From Streptomyces sp. NBC_00490 (lineage in GTDB: Bacteria; Actinomycetota; Actinomycetes; Streptomycetales; Streptomycetaceae): 64,000 nucleotides of DNA. The stretch spans positions 2,542,001-2,606,000 of the forward strand of contig NZ_CP107869.1 of the NCBI RefSeq assembly GCF_036013645.1, in the 5' to 3' direction. The notes under the pieces are model-generated. The model saw only the letters and a list, made by a program, of their open reading frames with translations, did not search any database and was not told the DNA's origin. Position numbers and translations under genes: made by a program. Every line of letters begins with the position of its first letter. Position 1 is the stretch's first letter. Positions 45,049-53,232 of this stretch are shown here, one piece after another.

Positions 45049-46430
45049 TGTGTCGGGCCCTCCGTACTGATGAAGACGTTCTTGGTTTCGGTGAAGGCGG
45101 CCAGGGCGTCCGGGCCGAGCTCCCGGCCCACGCCGGACTGCTTGTAGCCGCCGAAGGGCGTCCAGTAGCGGACGCTGGAGTGGGAGTTGACGGACAGGTT
45201 GCCGGCCCGGACCGCGTGGGAGAGGCGGAGCGCGCGGCCGACGTCCCGGGTCCAGATGGAGCCGGAGAGGCCGTAGGGAGTGTCGTTGGCGAGCCGGATC
45301 GCGTCCTGCTCGTCGGTGAAGGGCAGGAGCACGGCCACGGGTCCGAAGATCTCCTCCCGGGCCGCGTCGGAGTCGTGCCGCTCCCCCGTGAGGACGGTCG
45401 GCGCGAACCAGAAGCCGGGCCCTTCGGGGGCGCTGCCGCGCAGGGCGGGGGCGTCGTCCGGCACGAAGGACCGTACGCGGTCCAGCTGCTGACGGGAGAT
45501 CAGCGGCCCCATCTGGGTCTTCTCGTCGGCCGGGTCGCCCACGACGACGGCGGCCAGCGCGTCGGCGAGCAGCTCGCGGACCTCGTCGTACACGGACTCC
45601 TGGACCAGGATGCGGGTGCGGGCGCAGCAGTCCTGGCCGGAGTTGTCGAGGAAGGAGAAGGGGTCGACGGCGGTCTTGAGGTCGGCGTCGGCGAAGACGA
45701 TGTTCGGGCTCTTGCCGCCGAGTTCGAGGGTGACCGGCTTGACCTGGTCGGCGCAGAGGGCCATGACGCGCTTGCCGACCCGCGTGGAGCCGGTGAAGAC
45801 GATCTTGGCGACGCCGGGGTGCCGTACGAGAAAGTCGCCCGCGATGTCGCCGCGGCCCGGCAGGACCTGGAAGAGGTGTTCCGGGAGCCCGGCCTCCAGG
45901 GCGAGTTCGGCGAGGCGCAGCGCGGTCAGCGGGGTGGTCTCGGCGGGCTTGAGGATCACGGCGTTGCCCGCCGCGAGGGCCGGGGCGGTGCCCCAGGCGG
46001 CGATCGGCATGGGGAAGTTCCAGGGCGCGATCACCGCGACGACGCCCAGTGGTTCCAGGAGGGTGACGTCGAGGCCGCCGGGCACGGGGATCTGCCGGCC
46101 CGTGAGCCGCTCCACTCCGCCGGCGGCGTAGTCGAGGAGGTCACGGACGTTGCCGGCCTCCCAGCGGGCGTTGCCGATGGTGTGGCCTGCCTCGCGTACC
46201 TCCAACCGCGCGAGTTCCTCCACGTGTTCGTCGACGACGGCGGCGAAGCGGCGCAGCAGCCTGGCCCGGTCGGCGGGCGCGAGGGCCGCCCAGGCGCGCT
46301 GGGCCCGGTCGGCCCGGTGGACGGCGGCGTCGACGTCCTGCTCGACGGCGCCCGGGACGGTGGCGATGACCTCCTCCGTCGCGGGATTGAGGACGTCCAG
46401 TTCGTACGGTTGCGACAAGAGATGCCTCAC
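45045..46430 (-). CDS. NAD(P)-dependent aldehyde dehydrogenase
   Basis: A 461-aa cytosolic aldehyde dehydrogenase. Key segments: APWNFPMPIAAWGTAPALAAGN, KPAETTPLTALRLAELA, VFTGSTRVGKRVM, the general base in TLELGGKSPNIVF and the nucleophile in GQDCCARTRI, then EIFGPVAVLLPF and PFGGYKQSGVGRE. It is the middle gene of glnA4-ALDH-SDR, with GTGA overlaps on both sides. In the pathway it would oxidise a gamma-glutamyl aminoaldehyde to the acid. Residues around the active site are compatible with a small aldehyde; exact substrate unknown. Confidence 0.93.
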   Translation of the reverse strand: MRHLLSQPYELDVLNPATEEVIATVPGAVEQDVDAAVHRADRAQRAWAALAPADRARLLRRFAAVVDEHVEELARLEVREAGHTIGNARWEAGNVRDLLDYAAGGVERLTGRQIPVPGGLDVTLLEPLGVVAVIAPWNFPMPIAAWGTAPALAAGNAVILKPAETTPLTALRLAELALEAGLPEHLFQVLPGRGDIAGDFLVRHPGVAKIVFTGSTRVGKRVMALCADQVKPVTLELGGKSPNIVFADADLKTAVDPFSFLDNSGQDCCARTRILVQESVYDEVRELLADALAAVVVGDPADEKTQMGPLISRQQLDRVRSFVPDDAPALRGSAPEGPGFWFAPTVLTGERHDSDAAREEIFGPVAVLLPFTDEQDAIRLANDTPYGLSGSIWTRDVGRALRLSHAVRAGNLSVNSHSSVRYWTPFGGYKQSGVGRELGPDALAAFTETKNVFISTEGPTQ

Positions 46431-47785
46431 ATGCGTTCGAAGGAGCGGCGCAGCTCCCAGTCGGTCACCGCGGCGTCGAAGGCGTCCAGTTCGACGCGTG
46501 CCATGTTGCGGTAGTGGGCCACGACCTCGTCACCGAAGGCGGCCTTGGCGATGGGGCTGTTCTCCCAGAGCTCGGCGGCCTCGCGCAGCGTGGTGGGGAC
46601 GTGGGCGTAGTCGGCGGTGTAGGCGTTGCCGGTACAGGCCTCGGGCAGTTCCAGCTTCTGCTCGATGCCGTACAGGCCCGCCGCCACCAGTCCGGCGACC
46701 GCGAGGTGGGGATTGACGTCACCGCCGGGCAGCCGGTTCTCGAATCGCATCGAGCGGCCGTGGCCGACGACGCGCAGGGCGCAGGTGCGGTTGTCGTGGC
46801 CCCAGGCGACGGCGGTCGGGGCGAAGGAGCCGGGCTGGAACCGCTTGTACGAGTTGATGTTGGGGGCGTAGAGCAGGGAGAAGTCCCGCAGGGCGGCGAG
46901 CTGTCCGGCGAGGAAGTGCCGCATGACCTCGGACATACCGCCGTTGTCGGCCATCACGTTGTTGCCGGCCGTGTCCGTGAGCGAGAGGTGGATGTGGCAG
47001 GAGTTGCCCTCGCGCTCGTTGTACTTGGCCATGAAGGTGATCGAGACGCCTTCCTGGGCGGCGATCTCCTTGGTGCCGGTCTTGTAGATGGCGTGCTGGT
47101 CGCAGGTGACCACGGCCTCGTCGTACTTGAACACGATCTCGTGCTGGCCCGGGTTGCACTCGCCCTTGGCGGACTCGACGACGAGGCCGGCGCCGGTCAT
47201 CTCGTTGCGGATACGGCGGAGCAGGGGCTCGATGCGGCCGGTACCGAGCACCGAGTAGTCGATGTTGTACTGGTTCGCCGGGGTCAGCCCTCGGTAGCCC
47301 GCGTCCCAGGCCTGTTCGTAGGTGTCCTTGAAGACGATGAACTCCAGCTCGGTGCCGACCATGGCGGTGTAGCCGAGTTCGGCGAGGCGCTCCAGCTGGC
47401 GGCGCAGGATCTGGCGCGGGGCGGCGACCACGGGTGAGCCGTTGTCCCAGGCGAGGTCGGCGATGAGCATGGCCGTGCCGGCGTTCCAGGGGACGCGGCG
47501 CAGTGTGGACAGGTCGGGGTGCATGGCGAAGTCGCCGTAACCGCGGTCCCAGGAGGACATGGCGTAGCCGTCGACGGTGTTCATCTCGGTGTCGACGGCG
47601 AGGAGGTAGTTGCAGCCCTCGGTGCCGTGGTGGAGCACCTCGTCGAGGAAGAAGCGGGCGGCGAACCTCTTGCCCTGGAGCCGCCCTTGCATGTCGGGAA
47701 AGGCCAGGACGACAGTGTCGATCTCACCGCCGGCGACGAGGGCGTGCAGCTCCTCGACGCTGAGCGGGGGTGTGCGTTCTGCCAC
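46427..47785 (-). CDS. glnA4: GlnA4-type gamma-glutamylamine synthetase
   Basis: A 452-aa glutamine-synthetase-fold enzyme, not the housekeeping GlnA. The Mg2+/glutamate sites are recognisable (MVGTELEFIV, ECNPGQHEIVFKYDEAV, GNSCHIHLSL, FAPTAVAWGHDNRT, RFENRLPGGDVNPHLAVAGLVAAG). In S. coelicolor GlnA4 (SCO1613) glutamylates ethanolamine; the same neighbours here suggest the same job. The start is moved to GTG 47785 because AAGGAG lies 7 nt upstream; the ATG 51 nt further up lacks a ribosome site and coincides with the promoter region. It is divergent from a FadR-type regulator and overlaps the aldehyde dehydrogenase. Confidence 0.85.
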   Translation of the reverse strand: MAERTPPLSVEELHALVAGGEIDTVVLAFPDMQGRLQGKRFAARFFLDEVLHHGTEGCNYLLAVDTEMNTVDGYAMSSWDRGYGDFAMHPDLSTLRRVPWNAGTAMLIADLAWDNGSPVVAAPRQILRRQLERLAELGYTAMVGTELEFIVFKDTYEQAWDAGYRGLTPANQYNIDYSVLGTGRIEPLLRRIRNEMTGAGLVVESAKGECNPGQHEIVFKYDEAVVTCDQHAIYKTGTKEIAAQEGVSITFMAKYNEREGNSCHIHLSLTDTAGNNVMADNGGMSEVMRHFLAGQLAALRDFSLLYAPNINSYKRFQPGSFAPTAVAWGHDNRTCALRVVGHGRSMRFENRLPGGDVNPHLAVAGLVAAGLYGIEQKLELPEACTGNAYTADYAHVPTTLREAAELWENSPIAKAAFGDEVVAHYRNMARVELDAFDAAVTDWELRRSFERM

Positions 47786-47833
47786 GGGAGGGCTCCTTCG
47801 GGCTTCTGCGCTTTTTTCGGCCGGGCCGGAAGC

Positions 47834-47880
47834 CATAAGGTATTGCGGAGAACCATTGCTTGGGAAGGGGGGACGACGGG
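47834..47880. promoter_or_regulatory. Shared glnA4/regulator promoter region with candidate operator
   Basis: Only about 95 bp separate the two start codons. The 16-mer GGTATTGCGGAGAACC (47839-47854) shares GGTAT-x-G-x5-A-x-CC with a 16-mer inside the palindrome before the gamma-glutamyl hydrolase gene. On the minus strand TTCCCA and TACCTT are 18 nt apart, a possible glnA4 promoter overlapping the site. Confidence 0.45.
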
Positions 47881-48615
47881 ATGTCGCTGGATCCGGAGGA
47901 CGACCTGGAGGACCGGTTGACGCCGGTGCTGCGGCCGGTACGGGCGGGCAACGGCTTCGAGGAGGCCTTGGAGCAGATCCTGCAGGTCGTACGGCTCGGT
48001 CTGGTGCCGGGGGGAGAACGGCTGCCGGCCGAGCGGGAGCTGGCGGAGCGGCTCGGGATCAGCCGGGTGACGCTGCGCGAGGTGTTGAAGGTGCTCCAGG
48101 ACCAGGGGCTGGTGGAGTCGCGGCGCGGGCGGTACGGCGGGACGTTCGTGCTGCGGAAGTCGGACGCCGGTGGTGAGGACGAGCTGCGGCGGCGGATCTC
48201 CGCGGTCGACATCGAGGACGTGCTGCGGTTCCGCGAGGTGCTGGAGGTGGGGGCGGCGGGTCTGTGCGCGGCGCACGGGCTCGCGGACGACCAGGCGGAG
48301 CGGCTGCGCGAGGCGCTGGCCCGCACGCAGGACGCTCCGCTGGCGGACTACCGGCGCCTGGACACGATGCTGCACCTGACGCTGGCCGAGTTGTGCGGCT
48401 CACCGTCGTTGACCGCGCAGTACGCGGCGGTCCGGGCCACGGTGAACGATCTGCTGGACTGCATCCCGCTCCTGGTCCGCAACCTCGAACACTCCCAACG
48501 CCAGCACACCGCGCTGGTGGAGGCGGTGCTGGACGGGGACGCGGACGGGGCGCGGGAGATGATGCGGGAGCACTGCGGGGGGACGGCGGCCCTGCTCAGG
48601 GGGTTCCTGGCGTGA
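47881..48615 (+). CDS. FadR-subfamily GntR regulator of the glnA4 cluster
   Basis: A 244-aa DNA-binding repressor or activator. The winged helix is at about 25-90 (LPAERELAERLGISRVTLREVLKVLQDQGLVES, then RRGRYGGTFV). A helical FCD ligand domain follows (about 105-240, with ISAVDIEDVLRFREVLEVGAA, RLDTMLHLTLAELCGS, RQHTALVEAVLDGDADGA), whose conserved Asp and His residues bind metal in this subfamily. ATG 47881 follows a G-rich site. Divergent from glnA4 and upstream of the hydrolase gene; it likely controls both. Ligand unknown, plausibly an ethanolamine-pathway intermediate. Confidence 0.88.
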   Translation: MSLDPEDDLEDRLTPVLRPVRAGNGFEEALEQILQVVRLGLVPGGERLPAERELAERLGISRVTLREVLKVLQDQGLVESRRGRYGGTFVLRKSDAGGEDELRRRISAVDIEDVLRFREVLEVGAAGLCAAHGLADDQAERLREALARTQDAPLADYRRLDTMLHLTLAELCGSPSLTAQYAAVRATVNDLLDCIPLLVRNLEHSQRQHTALVEAVLDGDADGAREMMREHCGGTAALLRGFLA

Positions 48616-48665
48616 CGGCGGCCTCCGTGCGGCCCGGAGGTCTTGCCTCCGCGGGCACCTCTCGA

Positions 48666-48689
48666 CAAAGGTATGGAAACAATCCTTTG
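48666..48689. promoter_or_regulatory. Palindrome CAAAGG-N12-CCTTTG before the gamma-glutamyl hydrolase gene
   Basis: Perfect 6-bp arms, 18 bp before the start codon, enclose GGTATGGAAACAATCC, which shares the pattern seen at 47839-47854. It is a candidate site for the neighbouring FadR-type regulator. Confidence 0.5.
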
Positions 48690-48706
48690 CCGGACCGGGA
48701 GGGCGC

Positions 48707-49393
48707 ATGGCGGGCAGACCGCTGATCGGCATCAGTACGTATCTGGAGGCCGGGGCACGCTGGGGCAACTGGGAGCTGGCGGCGGCGCTGCTGCCCGTCG
48801 GGTATCCGCGGCTCGTGCAGCGGGCGGGCGGGCTGGCCGCGATGCTGCCGCCGGACGCGCCCGGGCATGCCGCCGAGGCCGTGGCGCGTCTCGACGGGCT
48901 GGTGATCGCGGGCGGCCCGGACGTCGATCCGGTGCGCTTCGGCGCCGAGCGCGACCCCCGTACCGGGCCGCCGGCACCGGAGCGCGACGCCTGGGAGCTC
49001 GCCCTCATCGACGCCGCCCTCGCCGCGGGTATCCCCCTGCTCGGGATCTGCCGGGGCATGCAGCTGCTGAACGTCGCAGTCGGCGGCACCCTCGTCCAGC
49101 ACATCGAGGGGCACGCGGAGGTGGTCGGCGCCTTCGGATGGCACTCCGTGAAACCGGTGCCGGGGACGCTGTACGCCGATGTCGTCCCGGAGGAGACATC
49201 CGTACCCACGTACCACCACCAGGCCGTGGACCGCCTGGGCACCGGCCTCCTGGAATCGGCCCACGCACCGGACGGAACGGTGGAAGCCGTCGAACTCCCC
49301 TCCTCCGACTGGGTGTTGGGGGTCCAGTGGCATCCGGAGATGGGCGAGGACCTACGAGTGGTACGAGGCTTGGTGCAGGCGGCGGGAGCCTGA
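48707..49393 (+). CDS. Gamma-glutamyl hydrolase (class I glutamine amidotransferase fold, peptidase C26)
   Basis: A 228-aa hydrolase that would free glutamate from gamma-glutamyl compounds, as PuuD does in putrescine breakdown. It begins RPLIGISTYL, has LDGLVIAGGPDVDP, the nucleophile elbow LLGICRGMQLLN, and the His/Glu of the triad in LGVQWHPEM. A YHHQAV segment precedes. ATG 48707 follows GGGAGG. It lies 91 bp after the FadR-type regulator and opposite glnA4, so it probably closes the gamma-glutamylation route. The pathway role is inference from context. Confidence 0.9.
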   Translation: MAGRPLIGISTYLEAGARWGNWELAAALLPVGYPRLVQRAGGLAAMLPPDAPGHAAEAVARLDGLVIAGGPDVDPVRFGAERDPRTGPPAPERDAWELALIDAALAAGIPLLGICRGMQLLNVAVGGTLVQHIEGHAEVVGAFGWHSVKPVPGTLYADVVPEETSVPTYHHQAVDRLGTGLLESAHAPDGTVEAVELPSSDWVLGVQWHPEMGEDLRVVRGLVQAAGA

Positions 49394-49441
49394 ACCGGGC
49401 CTACCGGATCCGACCTCGCAGCCATGCCGACGCCGCTGCCC

Positions 49442-50371
49442 CTACCCCCGCGTCAGCGACAGCAACTCCCGTGCCGGTCCCACCGGGCGGTGGCCCGTGG
49501 GCCATACCGCCCTCAAGTCCCGTGCCAGGGAGACTCCTTCCACCGGTACCCGGACCAGGCGGCGCATCGCCAGTTCCTCGCCCACCGCCAACTCGCTCAG
49601 GACCGCCGGACCGGCGCCGCTGACGGCTGCCGCCTTCACGGCGGTGGTGGAGGACAGTTCGATCAACGGGCGTGCCAGGCCGCCCAGTGCCGCGTCCAGG
49701 ACCTGCCGCGTGCCCGAGCCCTTCTCCCGCAGGATCAACGGGGTCACCGCCAGTTCGTCCGCCGCCAGGGGGCGTCGGCGGCGGGCCCAGGGGTGGGCCG
49801 GGGCGGTCACCACGATCAGGTGGTCGTGGGCGATCACGACCGAGTCGAGGCCCGTCGGGACGTTCAGGCCCTCCACGAATCCCAGGTCGGCCTCGTCCGA
49901 GAGCAGCCGGGCGGCCACCGCCGCCGAGTTGCCGGCCAGCAAGGACACCGCCGTGTCCGGACGCTGGGCGCGCAGCGCCAACAGCCAGCCCGGGAGCAGA
50001 TACTCCGCGATCGTCATGCTCGCCGCGACCCGCAGCCGCGAGTCCCGCCGGTCCCGCAACGCCTGCGCCCCCACGTCGAACGCCTCCGCGGCCTCCACGA
50101 TCCGCCGTGCCCAGTCCGTCACCAGGGCGCCCGCGTCCGTGAGACGGGACCCGCGCGGTGAGCGGTCCACCAGCGCCACCCCCAGCTGACGTTCCATCGA
50201 GCGAATGCGGCTGCTGGCCGCCGGCTGGGTGATGCCGGTCTCCCGCGCCGCCGCGCCCAGGCTGCCGAGCCGGGCCACCGCCAGCAGCAGCTCCAGCGCC
50301 CCCAGGTCGGGGACGCGGTGCGCCAGCATGCCACCGGGGGTCGAGGGAGAGCCCTCCCGCTCACTGCTCAT
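49442..50371 (-). CDS. LysR-family transcriptional regulator
   Basis: A 309-aa regulator. The N-terminal helix-turn-helix is clear (ALELLLAVARLGSLGAAARETGITQPAASSRIRSMERQLG) and is followed by the linker and an effector-binding domain (about 110-305, RVAASMTIAEYLLPGWL, LGFVEGLNV, TPLILREKGSGTRQVLD). The last segment is typical of CysB/CbbR-like members. ATG 50371 is used; a second Met 14 codons on also fits. It is divergent from the TDT transporter (70 bp between starts), which it probably controls. Confidence 0.9.
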   Translation of the reverse strand: MSSEREGSPSTPGGMLAHRVPDLGALELLLAVARLGSLGAAARETGITQPAASSRIRSMERQLGVALVDRSPRGSRLTDAGALVTDWARRIVEAAEAFDVGAQALRDRRDSRLRVAASMTIAEYLLPGWLLALRAQRPDTAVSLLAGNSAAVAARLLSDEADLGFVEGLNVPTGLDSVVIAHDHLIVVTAPAHPWARRRRPLAADELAVTPLILREKGSGTRQVLDAALGGLARPLIELSSTTAVKAAAVSGAGPAVLSELAVGEELAMRRLVRVPVEGVSLARDLRAVWPTGHRPVGPARELLSLTRG

Positions 50372-50441
50372 AAATCCAGTTTATGTCCTCATAGAGACGT
50401 CGTCCCTGGTGGCGGCCGCACCCTCACGGGATCGTCGAACC

Positions 50442-51581
50442 ATGGTCACCGCAGCCCAGCCCCTTCTCCCCCGTGCCACCGCACGACCCCCGCGTGCCGT
50501 CGCCGTCCGTCACCTCGGACCCAACTGGTACGCCACCGTCATGGGCACCGCCGTCGTCGCCACCGCCGGAGCCGGACTGCCGGTCTCCGTCCCCGGTCTG
50601 CGCACCGCCCTCACCGGCGTCTGGGCGCTCTCCCTCGCCCTCCTCGCCGTCCTGCTCTGCGCCCGCGCCCTGCACTGGACCCACCACCGGGACCAGGCCC
50701 GCGCCCATCTCCTCGACCCGGCCATGGCGCCCTTCTACGGCTGTCTCTCCATGGCCCTCCTCGCCGTCGGCGGCGGCGCCCTCACCGTCGGCTCCGACTG
50801 GATCGGCACCCGGGCCGCGGTCGCTCTCGACGCCGTGCTGTTCACCGCCGGCACGGCCATCGGCCTCGCCGCCGCCGTCGCCGTCCCGTACCTCATGGCC
50901 GTACGCCATCGCGTCGAGCCGTCACAAGCCACTCCCGTGTGGCTGCTGCCGCTCGTCGCGCCCATGGTGTCGGCCGCGCTCGGTCCGCTGCTCGTGCCCC
51001 GTCTCCCGGCCGGGCAGGCGCGGGAGACCCTACTGCTCGCGTGCGTGGCCCTGTTCGGGATCAGCCTGCTCGCGACCCTGCTCATGCTGCCGCTGGTCTT
51101 CGGGCGGCTCGTCACCGGCGGTCCGCTGCCGCTCGCCCTCACCCCGACCCTGTTCCTGGTGCTGGGCCCGCTGGGGCAGTCCACCACCGCCGTCAACCAC
51201 TTCGCGGACGTCGCGCCCGGTGTCGTACCGACGCCCTACAGCGGCGGCTTCGGCGTCCTCGCCGTGCTCTACGGCGTGCCGGTGATGGGGTTCGCGCTGC
51301 TGTGGTTCGCGCTCGCCACCGCGCACGTCCTGCGCGCCCGGCGGGAGGGCATGGGATTCGCGATGACGTGGTGGGCCTTCACCTTCCCGGTCGGCACCTG
51401 TGTCACCGGGGCGGAGGGACTGGCCCGGCACACCGGACTGCTCGCCTTCCAGTGGCTCGCGGTCGCGCTGTACGTCGTTCTCGTCGCCGCCTGGACTGTC
51501 GCCGCCCTGCACACCGTGCGCGGGCTGCTCAGCGGTGCGCTGCTCGCAGGGCCCGCGTCAGCAGCCGTGGCGCTTCGCTGA
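50442..51581 (+). CDS. TDT-family (TehA-like) transporter
   Basis: A 379-aa membrane protein with about ten helices, starting near residue 27 (HLGPNWYATVMGTAVVATAGAG), a segment shared by TehA/SLAC1-type tellurite-resistance and C4-dicarboxylate carriers. Further helices include LSLALLAVLLCARAL, YGCLSMALLAVGGGAL, LLPLVAPMVSAALG, LTPTLFLVLGPLGQST and WWAFTFPVGTCVTG. The family moves anions or organic acids, for instance malate or sulfite. ATG 50442 gives a short cytoplasmic N-terminus. The 3' end overlaps the convergent metal-receptor gene by 53 bp. Substrate unknown. Confidence 0.85.
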   Translation: MVTAAQPLLPRATARPPRAVAVRHLGPNWYATVMGTAVVATAGAGLPVSVPGLRTALTGVWALSLALLAVLLCARALHWTHHRDQARAHLLDPAMAPFYGCLSMALLAVGGGALTVGSDWIGTRAAVALDAVLFTAGTAIGLAAAVAVPYLMAVRHRVEPSQATPVWLLPLVAPMVSAALGPLLVPRLPAGQARETLLLACVALFGISLLATLLMLPLVFGRLVTGGPLPLALTPTLFLVLGPLGQSTTAVNHFADVAPGVVPTPYSGGFGVLAVLYGVPVMGFALLWFALATAHVLRARREGMGFAMTWWAFTFPVGTCVTGAEGLARHTGLLAFQWLAVALYVVLVAAWTVAALHTVRGLLSGALLAGPASAAVALR

Positions 51582-52248
51582 GGGAGGGGCCGTACCAGGT
51601 GAGGTGCCGGCCGCTGACGAGGGCGCAGGGCAGTCCCGGGAACGCCTCCGGGCCGTCGTGCGCGGTGAAGCGGTAGGGCTCGTCCGGGAGGACGACGACG
51701 TCCGGTGCCGCCGCGTTCAGGTCGTCGACCGGGATCCGCGGATAGCGCTCGGGGTGCGTCGCGTACACATGGTCCACGCCCAGGCGCGCCAGCACATCGC
51801 CGGCGAAGGTGTCGCGCCCCAGCACCATCCAGGGGCGGCGCCAGATGGGGACCACCGCCGTCATGGCGGACCCCGGTTCCGGCAGGGCCGACCACGTCCG
51901 CTCCGCCTCGTCCAGCCAGCGCGGCCGTCCCCGCGCACCGCACGCCTCAAGGACCCGTGCCAGTTCCCGGAAGGCCTGCGGGACGTCCCTCACCTCGGTC
52001 ACCAGGACCTCGACGCCCGCCTCGCGCAGCGCGGCGAGGTCCGGCTCCCGGTTCTCCTCCTCGTTGGCGATCACCAGGTCGGGAGCGAGGGCGAGGACAC
52101 GGTCGGTCCCGGGGTTCTTGGTGCCGCCCACGCGCACGACGTCGAGGTCCGCCGGGTGGGCGCACCAGTCGGTGGCGCCGACCAGAACACCGGGGACGGA
52201 ACGGGCGACCGCCTCCGTCAGGGACGGGACGAGGGAGACGACCCTCAC
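51529..52248 (-). CDS. Helical-backbone metal receptor (BtuF/FhuD-like) without signal peptide
   Basis: A 239-aa protein of the periplasmic-binding fold: VRVVSLVPSLTEAVARS at the start, GATDWCAHP, VGGTKNPGTDRVLALAPDLVIANEEENR and VLARLGVDHVYATHPERYPRI. It resembles vitamin B12 or siderophore binders, yet begins directly with the first beta strand and has no signal or lipobox. It would therefore be cytoplasmic, an odd place for a receptor. GTG 52248 fits the fold. It lies 41 bp behind the XRE-cupin gene and is probably co-transcribed. Ligand unknown. Confidence 0.82.
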   Translation of the reverse strand: MRVVSLVPSLTEAVARSVPGVLVGATDWCAHPADLDVVRVGGTKNPGTDRVLALAPDLVIANEEENREPDLAALREAGVEVLVTEVRDVPQAFRELARVLEACGARGRPRWLDEAERTWSALPEPGSAMTAVVPIWRRPWMVLGRDTFAGDVLARLGVDHVYATHPERYPRIPVDDLNAAAPDVVVLPDEPYRFTAHDGPEAFPGLPCALVSGRHLTWYGPSLSEAPRLLTRALRAAHR

Positions 52249-52288
52249 GGTGCGGCCCCCTCGTGGGCGGCCCTCTCGTGCGGGGCCC

Positions 52289-52858
52289 TCACGTGCGGGG
52301 CCGGTCCCGGACCGCCTCGATGTGCTCGGCCACCGCGACGACCACGACCCGGGTCTCGGGCACGGTCGCCCGCCACCGGTGCCGGACCCCGCCGGTGAGG
52401 TAGAGCGTGTCGGCGCGGCCGAGCCGGTACGCCCGGCCCTCCGCCTCGATCTCCACCGCGCCGTCGGCGACATACATCAACTGGTCGTTGCGGAACTGGA
52501 ATTCGCGGCCGGCGTCATGGTCACCGGTGAACTCCTGGGCGTGCATCTGGTGGTGGCCGCGCACCAGGGAGCGCACCCGGGACCGGCACTCCGGCTCGGT
52601 GTCGTCGGCGCGGACGACGTCAACGCTGCACGCCGGGTCGGCGGCGGCGAGGAGTTCCACGGCGGTGGTGCGCAGGGCGTCGGCCACCTTCTCCAGGGAG
52701 CTCTGGCTGGGCCGCGCCCGCTCGTTCTCGATCTGGCTGAGGAAGGGCACCGACAGGCCGCTGCGTTCGGCCACGACGGCGAGGGTGAGCTCCAGCGCAC
52801 GGCGTCGCCGCCTGACGGCCGCGCCGACCCGCAAGGGTTGTTCTTTGTGGTCGCCCAT
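52289..52858 (-). CDS. XRE-cupin transcriptional regulator
   Basis: A 189-aa two-domain regulator. The N-terminal XRE helix-turn-helix (about 12-65) has LTLAVVAERSGLSVPFLSQIENERARPSQSSLEKVADAL. The C-terminal cupin (about 100-180) has HDAGREFQFRNDQLMYVADGAVEIE and YRLGRADTLYLTGGVRHRW. Such proteins usually repress genes for amine or sugar metabolism. It precedes the metal-receptor gene in the same direction, and the betaine transporter operon ends upstream on the same strand; either may be its target. The ligand is unknown. Confidence 0.88.
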   Translation of the reverse strand: MGDHKEQPLRVGAAVRRRRRALELTLAVVAERSGLSVPFLSQIENERARPSQSSLEKVADALRTTAVELLAAADPACSVDVVRADDTEPECRSRVRSLVRGHHQMHAQEFTGDHDAGREFQFRNDQLMYVADGAVEIEAEGRAYRLGRADTLYLTGGVRHRWRATVPETRVVVVAVAEHIEAVRDRPRT

Positions 52859-53232
52859 CGCTCCGGCTCCCTCCTTCGCTCGTCGGTCCGTTCACGCTCT
52901 CTGAGGAGTTGTCTGCACCCTACGCATGTTCGGCAAACCGTTTCACGCGCCCGTCACATTGCCGTAAACCCCGTGCGGTCCATCTCGCCAACTCAGGCCA
53001 GTAGATCAGCTCTCCACCCGCTCCGTGGGGGGTTTGCGCCGTCAGGACGAACCGGCTGACCACGAGCGCCCGATGAGGCTCAGGGGGCGGCGTAGCTCTA
53101 TGTGGTTGTCCGGATCCTTTTCATGGACGGCGTACGGATGCGCGGGCCCCGGACATGCCCGGGGGGCGGGCCTCGCCACACGCCGTCAGGTCACGTGGGG
53201 AGCCCGCCCCCCGGGCGGCTTCGACAGGGCGG
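52859..53232. other. Intergenic region, no gene seen
   Basis: About 370 bp between the XRE-cupin start and the betaine-transporter end. It includes the terminator hairpin at 53161-53212. The remaining sequence has no convincing small gene or tRNA. The promoter of the regulator probably lies in 52860-52990, where A/T content is a little higher. Confidence 0.6.
53161..53212 (-). terminator. Terminator of the glycine-betaine transporter operon
   Basis: GGGGGGCGGGC (53161-53171) and GCCCGCCCCCC (53202-53212) form an 11-bp stem with a 30-nt loop, 20 bp beyond the stop codon of the permease gene. Confidence 0.65.
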
